Below are positions 13,538-23,310 of a stretch of 64,000 bases of DNA, piece after piece (the stretch's first letter is position 1; each line of letters starts with the position of its first letter). The DNA lies in contig NW_002060954.1 in the NCBI RefSeq assembly GCF_000150275.1, positions 1,516,074 to 1,580,073 of the forward strand. Direction: 5' to 3'. The position numbers were made by a program, and so were the translations under genes. The notes below the pieces were generated by a model that was not told the DNA's origin, did not search any database, and saw only the letters and a list, made by a program, of their open reading frames with translations. Origin of the DNA: Trichoplax adhaerens. Taxonomy: Eukaryota; Placozoa; Uniplacotomia; Trichoplacea; Trichoplacidae.

Positions 13538-14368
13538 TTATGCTTTCTTAACACTCTGCATCGAATCCAATGCATCATAGATTCCTCCAAACCACCAGTT
13601 CGTAGTTGAATGTTCGGTTGCTAAGCATGAAAATTTTTCGTGGATTATATTATAGAAGCCCCAATTATATGCCTGAGCTTCAAATGGGCCAAAATTCATT
13701 TTACTGCAACGAGTAGGGGAGATACTAGACATGATACCAGGATGCATGCCGTTATTACTATAAAATGGTACGGTACATTTTTCGCATGCATGGCCACCAA
13801 TATTGATGTAATCCATTTCATAGCAACCACCACCAGAACTATAAAATGTAGACATATCAAGACGGCATAAATGTGCTCTCACATAATCTCGATGACCGAA
13901 AGTACTGACTTTGCCCATAGCATACTGATCAAAATTACAAGTTGCTCTCCAATGTGTAGTCGTCTGAGAGTGCCTAATTAACTGCATAACAGCTTTAGAT
14001 GCACGATAAGCTTGAAATTGATCAGGGCGACATTCGTTATAGGGATAATTGATAGTAAAAGGCCTTTGGAAATGTAAACGATATTTTACATTACTATATC
14101 TTTTTCCTGCCTTACGCGAGAAGGATTCAATTAAAGTCCAAACGAAAGGTTTATCCGAATTGAAGTCGCAATAAACTGTATGCAGCCCATTTTCTTTGTC
14201 GAAGATTGTGTAAAAGCCATTTCTGGTAACATTTGGGCGATAGTATTTGATATCTAAACATGATGTGGGATCATATTTTATGATGATAGTCGTTTGGGTA
14301 GGGACTGACGATGAAAAAGGTAAGCATGCCAGCAAAAGTAGACATATAAGGCCACTTAACAACTTCAT
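13538..14368 (-). CDS. Secreted fibrinogen-like cysteine-rich protein, array copy 4 (single exon)
   Basis: 276 aa, from an ATG at 14368. The signal peptide (MKLLSGLICLLLLACLPFS) is followed by PTSCLDIKYYRPN, VYCDFNSDKPFVWTLIESF, ECRPDQFQAYR, THWRATCNFDQYAMG, HACEKC, RCSKMNFGP and TTNWWFGGIY. It is a single exon and the sister of copy 3, with the same SSGG.CY insertion and a Lys-rich C terminus. Predicted secreted, role unknown. Confidence 0.87.
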   Translation of the reverse strand: MKLLSGLICLLLLACLPFSSSVPTQTTIIIKYDPTSCLDIKYYRPNVTRNGFYTIFDKENGLHTVYCDFNSDKPFVWTLIESFSRKAGKRYSNVKYRLHFQRPFTINYPYNECRPDQFQAYRASKAVMQLIRHSQTTTHWRATCNFDQYAMGKVSTFGHRDYVRAHLCRLDMSTFYSSGGGCYEMDYINIGGHACEKCTVPFYSNNGMHPGIMSSISPTRCSKMNFGPFEAQAYNWGFYNIIHEKFSCLATEHSTTNWWFGGIYDALDSMQSVKKA

Positions 14369-16019
14369 GTTGGTAATTCGTGTTCTTCTGTTATTTACTA
14401 CAAAAATAAGAAATAATTTCAGCCAGAAATTAAAACGATATTAGCTATAACTAACGCAGTATTATGTGCTATTACCTAGTAAAGCCAACACTAATGAACA
14501 GAGCCAGTCTTAAGAATAATGAGGGGGTTGATTCACATAAAATAATGCTTAGGGAAGTTACGAATTCATAAATAGATCAACTCTCAGCATGCTCAAGTCA
14601 GAAAACAATCGTAGAATGATTAATGATTTTGAGAAAAAGCAACGTTCTGTACTTTGTTTTTACAAAGAATAGCAGTAATTACAATCCAGCCTAAATGCCT
14701 TTTCAATATTATGCTTAACCAACGACGCAGCTGTGCAGCTATGATAATGTCTCCACTTACAAGGCTTAACCAACCCGGATTTCTATTAAAAAGCATCCTA
14801 CCGTCTATCATGAGCTCGAAAGATAGAATGAAGAAAGAATACTTATTTGTTGATCGGTTGGTATTCCCAAGGCACAAAATCCCATGGGCTCATAAATTTC
14901 GCTAGCGACCCGCTGACGTAACCGGCTATTCACTTTTCAATTAGCGATATACAACGTGAGGTGTTATTAATTATTTTTTTGTAACTTTTTATCCTGTAAC
15001 TTTAACTAATGCAGCTCTAATGGAAAAATTCTAAATAGTAAACGCACAGTACAATTGATAATCCACTTTATAGCAATGTAAATAACAATGACTCTAACAC
15101 CTATCCTTTACTAATAGATGTAAAGCAGGAGTAAAACTAAGTCTATTTGCAGTCAGCGATGACATTAAGCAGAGCTGTTGTCTGCAGCTACTGAAAATAA
15201 TCTTATATACTTTTATTAATTTATGATCGCATTTGATATATGTTTAATAGAAGCAAATGATACTCTATGCTTTCCCGTAATTTGATACAAACTAAAGACG
15301 CGACTGCTCAATAATGCATAGTTGCAATCATTATAATGATAAACATCATGACAAAATTATCACTTCTAAATTGAAGGTTTATTGGGGTAGTTGCAATATT
15401 ACTTATACAGTCTTCATAATTGTGTCTTTAATTTAATAACATTTTGTTGAGAATGTCTTAGCCATTCTTCAAGTTACAACCAATATACTTGAAGTAAGAG
15501 CTGGAAAATTACCTGAAATGATTATAGTACTACGCGCCTATAATTGTGCAGTACATACAAGCTTGATACTTTATCGATACACGGTGGTTGTTAATGCAGT
15601 AGCCAGTACCAGCATGAGTTCTATCCTTAACTTAAGTGTATCTGTTTAATGAGACAGAAGTTACCGTACTAGAATGAATGAATTTATTAAATCGCATATA
15701 ACTTTATCATCAGGGATATGGAAATTATTTTTGATCCTTTATTTTTAATATCAATCAGTCTATTGCAAACAGTAAATTACGTTTTTGTTTCATATTTGAA
15801 TTTAAATAAGTTCCAGTAACTAAAATAGAGTAGATATACTGCTATTATGTACATTATGGCAAGTTCGTCCAAATTATTTGAAAATTTACCTAGGTGAATT
15901 ACTTCTTAATGATAAGAATCATAAATTATGATGAACACTCTTTAGTTCTAGCGCATTAAAGAGTAGCATCAAAAGAAATAGTTATCGATATTCTGTCAAT
16001 GAGCAATTGCAAGAAGATA
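14369..16019. other. Intergenic, 1.65 kb, with a dual-strand open stretch
   Basis: Mostly AT-rich spacer. At 14620-14905 both strands are open for about 83-85 codons, and this stretch looks less AT-rich than its surroundings. Neither translation resembles a family I know, so I do not call a gene. The remaining body of the truncated gene copy at 16020-16166 is not found here. Confidence 0.45.
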
Positions 16020-16166
16020 TCAAATCGTATAGAGGCCGTTTTTGTTAATATTACGATTTAGCAGTTTAATATCCAAGCACATTCTAGCAAAGTAGCCATC
16101 GGCGGTCACACTCAAAGATTGTAAGAGGGCGATAGCCGCTACAAAATAAAGGAAAGACGACGCCAT
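16020..16166 (-). pseudogene. Truncated 5' copy of the array gene (signal peptide plus about 20 residues)
   Basis: From an ATG at 16166 the frame matches copies 5 and 6 for about 45 codons (signal peptide MASSFLYFVAAIALLQ, then CLDIKLLNRNINKNG). Homology then stops at about 16033 and a TGA follows at 16022-16020. It is therefore a 48-codon remnant, with the body of the gene missing. The upstream flank is still very similar to those of copies 5 and 6, and the T-to-M change in RTC is a coding difference. It is most likely dead. If transcribed it would make a short secreted peptide with one cysteine. Confidence 0.8.
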
Positions 16167-17474
16167 GTCTGTTGCTGTTGTCAAAGACTCGTAAACTCGA
16201 ACGCTTGGAATCTTTCTACACTTTTAAATAATTGCAGTATGCAGGAAAAGCGAAAACCCGTATGGGTAACAGAAATATTATGACGATATTAACAATTAGA
16301 AACGCTAAACTAATATTAGTTCTTAAAATTCTACTACAGGGTATAAAGTTAATTGTTGAAAGTCAGATCTCTTGGGAGATCGAGTAGATCAATTGCGTTG
16401 ATGCTGCTACAATGGCTAACTATTAGCATAAACATTAAGCCTAATGGTTTCATTAATCTTTACATATATTCTATAGAAGATTAGTTATTGAAGCTTTTAC
16501 TCTGTAAGACATTTTTTTTTTATTTCATAAACATCAAAGGCTAATATACAAGTGTTTAGATTCATGAAGAATGACTAATTTTATACAATCTTTATAGCTA
16601 GTACCGTACTAAAGCAATACTGTCGTTGGTCTTAATATGAGAACAAAACTGGGTCCTTTCGCGAGATCTCATATCGATTGTTTGCGTATGCAAAGCTTTC
16701 AAAACAGTTTTAATCATGTCATACAGCGAAAGTATGTAGTACGTACAAGAACTTTATAAGACTGCAAGAATTTTACTTATATTTGTGGGTACATTAGCCA
16801 GTTGCTTACGGAAGCTATTACATTCGTAATTTTAATAGGTTTAATTGGAATGAGCGCGTTTCTACAAGAGTATGTTACCGTAACTTTAATATTCTATGGG
16901 ATGTTGTCACTCAGTTATCTCAATTTACTATGATGAAACTAAAGAAAGCTGTAATGGCATTAAATGCAATACGTTCCTAGACTACTGAAGTCGCAATTCC
17001 GAAAAATGAGTTTATTATATCACAAATACGGTAGCATATCAGCAAAGAAAGTAGACATTATCTCGACCTTATTATGAGTATCAACTAGATGACGTTAGTT
17101 TCAAAAGTATAAATGAGGGTACATTGCTATATTTCTAAAACATGAATTTAAGTGAGACAGACTTATACAGATAGTTGCTGTATTAAAATAGATCCATGCA
17201 TATTATTATCATTGGTTCTGTTAACGCATTAGAGGTTTTCGCCGAGAGAAAATAATATATGGTATTAACGAGTAACTGCTAAAGGATACTGGCAAATCGT
17301 ATGAGTATAACTCGTTTACATTTAATTTACCACTGCTAATGTTAAAATATAACAATTTGTGACTCACTTGATATTATATAGTATTATAAAATTACCTAAT
17401 ATAACCCATTTAAAATCTAAAATCGCTATTTGTCTAACTTGATACAGTCAAATTATTTTATAGAAAGAAATTAG
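16167..17474. repeat. Duplicated flank unit 1, upstream part
   Basis: From 16167 to about 17215 this matches the upstream flank of copy 5 (18288-19476), with many substitutions and without an insertion of roughly 100 bp (about 19371-19474) present there. From about 17216 to 17474 the sequence is the 3' flank of copy 5 and is nearly identical to 19477-19734. Confidence 0.75.
16366..16381. promoter_or_regulatory. Inverted repeat GATCTC/GAGATC, flank unit 1
   Basis: A 6-bp-stem inverted repeat with a 4-base spacer, 200 bp upstream of the truncated copy's ATG. It is preserved at the same place above copies 5 and 6 (18490-18505, 20750-20765). Role unknown. Confidence 0.3.
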
Positions 17475-18287
17475 TTAAATCGGCTTGATGTTAGTAAAAC
17501 GATTGGTAGTAACGTAAATATCGCCAAACCACCAATTTGTTGTCGATTCACCATATCTTGTACAACCAAAATCCCTATTATAACCATTGTAAGTACCAAA
17601 GTTATACTCTTGAGGCGATCCAGCAGCTCCAGGAAACTTAATACGGCCACAGTAGTTTTGTGTTAGAGAAGAAATAGTGCTGGCATGAGTAGAAGTCGAA
17701 AACCACATAGGCACTAAGCATTTACGGCATGCAGTTCCGCGAATATTTATATAATTCATCCAAATACACGGTTTACCGGAATAGTAAGTCATCATATTTA
17801 AACGGCATTTTCTTGCCCTCATATAATCAGTATGATTAAAGACGAATGAGAGTTCTTTAGCTTGTAGATCGAAATTACAAGTAGCTCGCCAATAATTGGT
17901 TGTTCTAGCATTCCAGATAGACATCATATACCTCTTGGATAAGCGATAATTTTGCCATTGATCTGGACGACATTGACTATAAGGCATATTATAGTAGAAA
18001 GGTTTTTGAAAGTTGGCATGTCCAGGTAGAGTAGATCTATACGTACCCATATCACGAGAAAACGATTCAACTAATGTCCATACGTAAGGTGGTTCGGAAT
18101 TAAAATCGCAATAAACAGTAAATGCTTCGTTTTTGTCGGTATGGATAACATAGTGGCCGTTTTTGTTAATATTACGATTTAGCAGTTTAATATCCAAGCA
18201 CGTTCTAGCAAAGTAGCCATCGGCGGTTACACTCGAAGATTGTAAGAGAGCGATAGCCGCTACAAAATATAGGAAAGACGACGCCAT
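17475..18287 (-). CDS. Secreted fibrinogen-like cysteine-rich protein, array copy 5 (single exon)
   Basis: 270 aa. I start at the ATG at 18287, because the open frame upstream of it begins only with TTG and the signal peptide (MASSFLYFVAAIALLQSSSV) starts here. Body motifs are RTCLDIKLLNRN, VYCDFNSEPPYVWTLVESF, QCRPDQWQNYR, YWRATCNFDL, TACRKC, YCGRIKFPGAAG and TTNWWFGDIY. The encoded protein is identical to copy 6 and the DNA differs by only a few scattered, silent bases. Predicted secreted, function unknown. Confidence 0.88.
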   Translation of the reverse strand: MASSFLYFVAAIALLQSSSVTADGYFARTCLDIKLLNRNINKNGHYVIHTDKNEAFTVYCDFNSEPPYVWTLVESFSRDMGTYRSTLPGHANFQKPFYYNMPYSQCRPDQWQNYRLSKRYMMSIWNARTTNYWRATCNFDLQAKELSFVFNHTDYMRARKCRLNMMTYYSGKPCIWMNYINIRGTACRKCLVPMWFSTSTHASTISSLTQNYCGRIKFPGAAGSPQEYNFGTYNGYNRDFGCTRYGESTTNWWFGDIYVTTNRFTNIKPI

Positions 18288-18489
18288 ATCTGTTGCTGTT
18301 GTCAAAGACTCGTAAACTCGAACGCCTAGAATCTTTCTACGCTTTTAATTAATTGCAATACAGAGAACTGAAGTAGAATATGCGTATGGGTAACAGAAAT
18401 ATTATGACGATGTTAACAATTAGAAACGTTAAACTAATATTAGTTCTTAAAATTCTACTACAGGGTATAAAGTTAATTGTTGAAAGTCA

Positions 18490-18505
18490 GATCTCTTGGG
18501 AGATC
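18490..18505. promoter_or_regulatory. Inverted repeat GATCTC/GAGATC upstream of copy 5
   Basis: Same element as at 16366-16381, 203 bp upstream of the copy 5 ATG. Conserved within a flank that otherwise diverges between units. Confidence 0.3.
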
Positions 18506-19476
18506 GAGTAGATCAATTGCGCTGAGGCTGCTACAATGGCCTAACAATTTACATAAACATTAAGCCTAATGGTTTCATTGATCTTTGTATATATTCTATT
18601 GAAGATTAGTTATTAAAAGCTTTTGCTTTGTAAGACATTTTGTTTTTATTTCATAAACATCAAAGGCTAATATACAAGTGTTTAGGTTCATGAAGAGTGA
18701 CTAATTTTTTACTGTATTTATGGGTAGCCCTGTAGTAAAGCAATACTGTTCTTGCCTTAAAATATACTGGAACAAAACCGGATCTTTGTCGGGATCTCAT
18801 ATTGATTGTATGTAAAGCCTTCTGTACTGTTTCAGTCATGTCATACAGTGAAAGTATGCATCGCTCATACGTGTTTATAAGACTGTAAGAATTTATTTAT
18901 ACTTATGAGTATATTTATCAATTGCTGACAGAGCCTGTAAAAATTCTACATAGTATATCATTAATATAATTTGATACTATTGCACTTGCAATTTCGCTAG
19001 GTTTAATTGAAATGAGTGCATTCCTACAAGAAAATGTTACTGTAACCTTGATATTCTATAAGATGTTATCACTGAATTATATCAATTTACTATGATAGAG
19101 GCAAAGAAAACTGCAATGGCATCATGCAATATATTCTATGAATAATGATGCCGCTTTCCCAAAAGAATAAATTTATTGTATCACAAATACAGTAGCATAT
19201 CAATATAGATGATAGACAGTATTTCGACCTTTTTATGAGTATCAACTAGATAGTTTTAAAAGCGCAAATCAGGGTATACTGTTTTATTTCCAAAATATGA
19301 ATTTAAGTGCGACAGACTTATACAGATAGTTGCCATGCTGAAATAGATACATATATATTATCATCGGTTATTCATATAGCGGAGTATTATTATGATCAGC
19401 AAATCTAAACTTAAAAAAACCTACACAGGTGAAATATCTTTTTATATTAAGAACTATAAATTATGATCAGTACTGT

Positions 19477-20697
19477 ACTGTTAACGCATTAGAGGTTTTC
19501 GCCGAGAGAAAATAATATATGGTATTAACGAGTAACTGCTAAAGGATACCGGCAAATCGTATGAGTATAACTCGTTTACATTTAATTTACCACTGCTAAT
19601 GTTAAAATATAACAATTTATGACTCACTTGATATTATATAGTATTATAAAATTACCTAATATAACCCATTTAAAATCTAAAATCGCTATTTGTCTAACTT
19701 GATACAGTCAAATTATTTTATAGAAAGAAATTAGTTAAATCGGCTTGATGTTAGTAAAACGATTGGTAGTAACGTAAATATCGCCAAACCACCAATTTGT
19801 TGTCGATTCACCATATCTTGTACAACCAAAATCCCTATTATAACCATTGTAAGTACCAAAGTTATACTCTTGAGGCGATCCAGCAGCTCCAGGAAACTTA
19901 ATACGGCCACAGTAGTTTTGTGTTAGAGAAGAAATAGTGCTGGCATGAGTAGAAGTCGAAAACCACATAGGCACTAAGCATTTACGGCATGCAGTTCCGC
20001 GAATATTTATATAATTCATCCAAATACACGGTTTACCGGAATAGTAAGTCATCATATTTAAACGGCATTTTCTTGCCCTCATATAATCAGTATGATTAAA
20101 GACGAATGAGAGTTCTTTAGCTTGTAGATCGAAATTACAAGTAGCTCGCCAATAGTTGGTTGTTCTAGCATTCCAGATAGACATCATATACCTCTTGGAT
20201 AAGCGATAATTTTGCCATTGATCTGGACGACATTGACTATAAGGCATATTATAGTAGAAAGGTTTTTGAAAGTTGGCATGTCCAGGTAGAGTAGATCTAT
20301 ACGTACCCATATCACGAGAAAACGATTCAACTAATGTCCATACGTAAGGTGGTTCGGAATTAAAATCGCAATAAACAGTAAATGCTTCGTTTTTGTCGGT
20401 ATGGATAACATAGTGGCCGTTTTTGTTAATATTACGATTTAGCAGTTTAATATCCAAGCACGTTCTAGCAAAGTAGCCATCGGCGGTTACACTCGAAGAT
20501 TGTAAGAGAGCGATAGCCGCTACAAAATATAGGAAAGACGACGCCATATCTGTTGCTGTTGTCAAAGACTCGTAAACTCGAACGCCTAGAATCTTTCTAC
20601 GCTTTTAATTAATTGCAATACAGAGAACTGAAGTAGAATATGCGTATGGGTAACAGAAATATTATGACGATGTTAACAATTAGAAACGTTAAATTAA
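19477..20697. repeat. 2.26-kb tandem duplication, unit 3 (carries copy 6), near-identical tract
   Basis: Nearly identical to 17216-18436 over about 1.2 kb. Beyond roughly 20695 the flank becomes clearly divergent (with short matching islands such as the inverted repeat at 20750-20765). That abrupt edge is what a gene-conversion tract would leave. Confidence 0.8.
19735..20547 (-). CDS. Secreted fibrinogen-like cysteine-rich protein, array copy 6 (identical protein to copy 5)
   Basis: 270 aa from the ATG at 20547, chosen for the same reason as in copy 5. Every residue matches copy 5. The only coding difference I noticed is a silent one, near 17893 versus 20153. Single exon with signal peptide, VYCDFNSEPPYVWTLVESF and TTNWWFGDIY motifs. 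The pair reflects either very recent duplication or gene conversion. It also carries a risk of assembly collapse or expansion. Predicted secreted, function unknown. Confidence 0.88.
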   Translation of the reverse strand: MASSFLYFVAAIALLQSSSVTADGYFARTCLDIKLLNRNINKNGHYVIHTDKNEAFTVYCDFNSEPPYVWTLVESFSRDMGTYRSTLPGHANFQKPFYYNMPYSQCRPDQWQNYRLSKRYMMSIWNARTTNYWRATCNFDLQAKELSFVFNHTDYMRARKCRLNMMTYYSGKPCIWMNYINIRGTACRKCLVPMWFSTSTHASTISSLTQNYCGRIKFPGAAGSPQEYNFGTYNGYNRDFGCTRYGESTTNWWFGDIYVTTNRFTNIKPI

Positions 20698-22503
20698 TAT
20701 TAGATTTTAAAATTATATTATTAGGCATAAAGTTAATTGTTGAAAGTCAGATCTCTTGGGAGATCGAGTAGATCAATTGCGCTGATATAATTACAATGCA
20801 TAATGGCCTATGACTATTTAAACAAACGTCAGGCTTAATTAGTCCATTGGTCTCGTCATATATCCCATTGAAGATTAGTTATTACAGGCTTTTATTTTGT
20901 GAAACGTCTTGCTGTTTGTCATAAATTTCGAAGACTAATGCACATCTTTTTAGATTTACGAAGAATGACTAATTCTATGCCGTTCTTATAGACGTTACTG
21001 AAACAGATACTGTCATTGTTAATATCACAAGAACACACTTTTAGACTTTACCGCTAACGAGATCTTTTGCATAAGCCAAGGATTACTAGTATGTCCTAGT
21101 ATAGGCTACATGGCAATGTTTTCATATCAGCTCTAGTGCTGTCTATGTCCGACAAATCAGAGGGAATGCATGATGATTTCATGGCTTAATGTGCAATAAA
21201 TAAGTAACAAGGCGCAGAGAAGTACATGGGATCGCTTCATAAATATAACAGAAAGACAAATGTTGAATTTACGGTCGGCCAATGACTGTATGTAGGTGGA
21301 AAAGTATTTTAAGGTGCATGTTTACTGTAGTATTGATGGAGTGGATTGGCAAAGTGTTGTCAAATTCATAATAGCAGCCGCATCATTGAGGTAAAAATAG
21401 CATTACGAGCGATGTCCTCAAATGTCAAGAGTTATTTTATGTTTGTGTTAATAGGTTGCTCTATTGATGCACTAGATTAATGAATTTAATTCAGTGGAGT
21501 AATACAACAGTCATTTATTGAGATTTGAGATATAGACTTCGGATGCGACTACTCGATAATAATTGCTAGTACAGTGCTAGGATGTTATACATATCAATAA
21601 TCCGAGAGAGTCATTACGTAGTTTAAAATAGTGCAAGTATAATCTTTAGAGTTACGTTTCTGATTCGAAAAAATTCAGGAGTAGCCTAGTTATTCATCTT
21701 GCGATGAAAGTACATGGATTAGTAATATGGTAACTTTGCTGTAACTGATGCACTAACTTATTTTATCATGCACTGTAAACTTACAGTAAGTACTACTTTG
21801 CTTAAAATGTTTTACTTTCAAGCACCGAATGACCCATAACGTGCCTGATATATCACAACTGATAAACACTTTTCCTATACTTTAATCCTATACAAAATTT
21901 TAATACCAGCATTAATATTGGACATTACATTAAAAAAAATTACATCATTTACCACGATAAATGTCTAGAAAGCAATGGACCTTTAAAAATAAATTTCATA
22001 GGTGACGAGGAAGAATCTACTACATTTATGACAGGAAAAATAAATGTCTTTGCAATATCATATCTTCCAATATTTCCATAATGTAGCTTTAAAATAAAAC
22101 CTGTACATTTACTCATTATATTAAGATAGCTATACATGGCTATTGTTGTTATCGATTATTTTTAATTATAATCAGTTAATTTACATTAACGATACTTTAG
22201 TTGAAGTAGCTGAATATTTTAAATTAATACTAAGAATCGTAAGATATAACTTGTTTACCTAATGCAGTCGAAACTATGGCGGGAGAAAATAATTACAGAT
22301 TTAAGTAATAGCAAATTTAGACCTTCAAATAATATAAGTAAAGATAATTCGTAATCAATTTTACTGCTAGGATTAAAAATTTAGATATCTGTTACTTAAT
22401 TAGTTTATACGAGTGCTAAATGCTATATGACTGTTTAACGGAGCCAAACTTAAAATGGGTATTTTTAAGACTGGATAAATTCAGCTTGCTTTGTAGATAG
22501 AAA
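20548..22503. other. Intergenic, 2 kb, no gene seen
   Basis: Upstream flank of copy 6, with decaying similarity to the other units to about 20960, then unique AT-rich DNA. Near 22250-22310 a block resembling the 3' flank of copies 5 and 6 (17220-17285) is detectable, showing that the pseudogene that follows belongs to the same duplication series. Confidence 0.55.
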
Positions 22504-23310
22504 TCATTTAACGTTAGCAAAATGATTAGTGGGAATATAAATATCACCGAACGACCAATTTGTTGACGATTCACCTGACCTTGTACAACTAAATTCTCTG
22601 TTATAACCATTATACATACCAAAGTTATACTCATAAGGGGATCCGGCGGCATTAGGGAATTTGACATGTCCGCAATAGTTTTGTGTCAATGAAGAAATAA
22701 CACTGGGATGATTAGTAGTAGCAAACCACATAGGTATTTGACATCTACGACATGCAGTACCGCGAATATTTATGTAGTCCATCTGAACGCATGGTCTACC
22801 GGAATAATAAGTCAACATATTTATAATGGTCACTGTGATCTCATGTAATCCGTGTGATTGAAGACAAATGAAAGTTCTTTGGCAAATTGATCGAAATTAC
22901 AAGTAGCTCGCCAATACTTGGTTGTCCTAGCATTCCAGATAGACATCATATACCTCTTAGACAAACGATAATGTTGCCATTGATCTGGACGACATTGACT
23001 ATAAGGCATATTATAGTAGAAAGGTCTTTGAAAATTAACATGCCCAGGCAAAGTTGATCTGTATGTACTCATATCACGAGAAAACGATTCAATTAATGTC
23101 CATACAAATGGCGGTTCGGAATTAAAATCGCAATAAACAGTAAATGCTTCGTTTTTTGTCGGTATGGATAACATAGTGGCCATTTTTGTTAATATTATGA
23201 TTTAGTAGTTTAATATCCAAGCACGTTCTAGCAAAGTAGCCATCGGCGGTTACACTCGAAGATTGTAAGAGAGCGATAGCCGCCACAAAATACAGGAAAG
23301 ATGAAACCAT
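22504..23310 (-). pseudogene. Frameshifted pseudogene of the array family, copy 7
   Basis: The ATG is at 23310 (signal peptide MVSSFLYFVAAIALLQ). Three frames together cover a whole family member close to copies 5 and 6. The first break is near 23150, where a run of A bases is one longer than in copies 5 and 6, just after the HTDK codons. The second is near 22830, where the DYMR segment runs into MRSQ and a stop, with one base fewer than copy 5. A tryptophan in the conserved TTNWWFGD motif is also replaced (TNWSFGD). Two separate lesions plus a lost conserved residue argue for a true pseudogene rather than a single base-calling error. Confidence 0.85.

Larger units (their letters stand above)
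17216..19476. repeat. 2.26-kb tandem duplication, unit 2 (carries copy 5)
   Basis: Starts at TGTTAACGCATTAGAGGTTT and repeats from 19477 with a 2260-bp offset. The first roughly 1.2 kb (3' flank, whole gene, about 130 bp upstream) is almost identical to unit 3, then similarity drops sharply. The far end (about 18430-19370) is more like unit 1. Near 19371-19474 there is an extra segment of about 100 bp that unit 1 lacks. Confidence 0.85.

Noticed and set aside
18288-18305. Start of copy 5 six codons upstream
   Set aside because: The upstream codon is TTG, not ATG, and the ATG at 18287 begins a textbook signal peptide. The same holds for copy 6 (20565 versus 20547).
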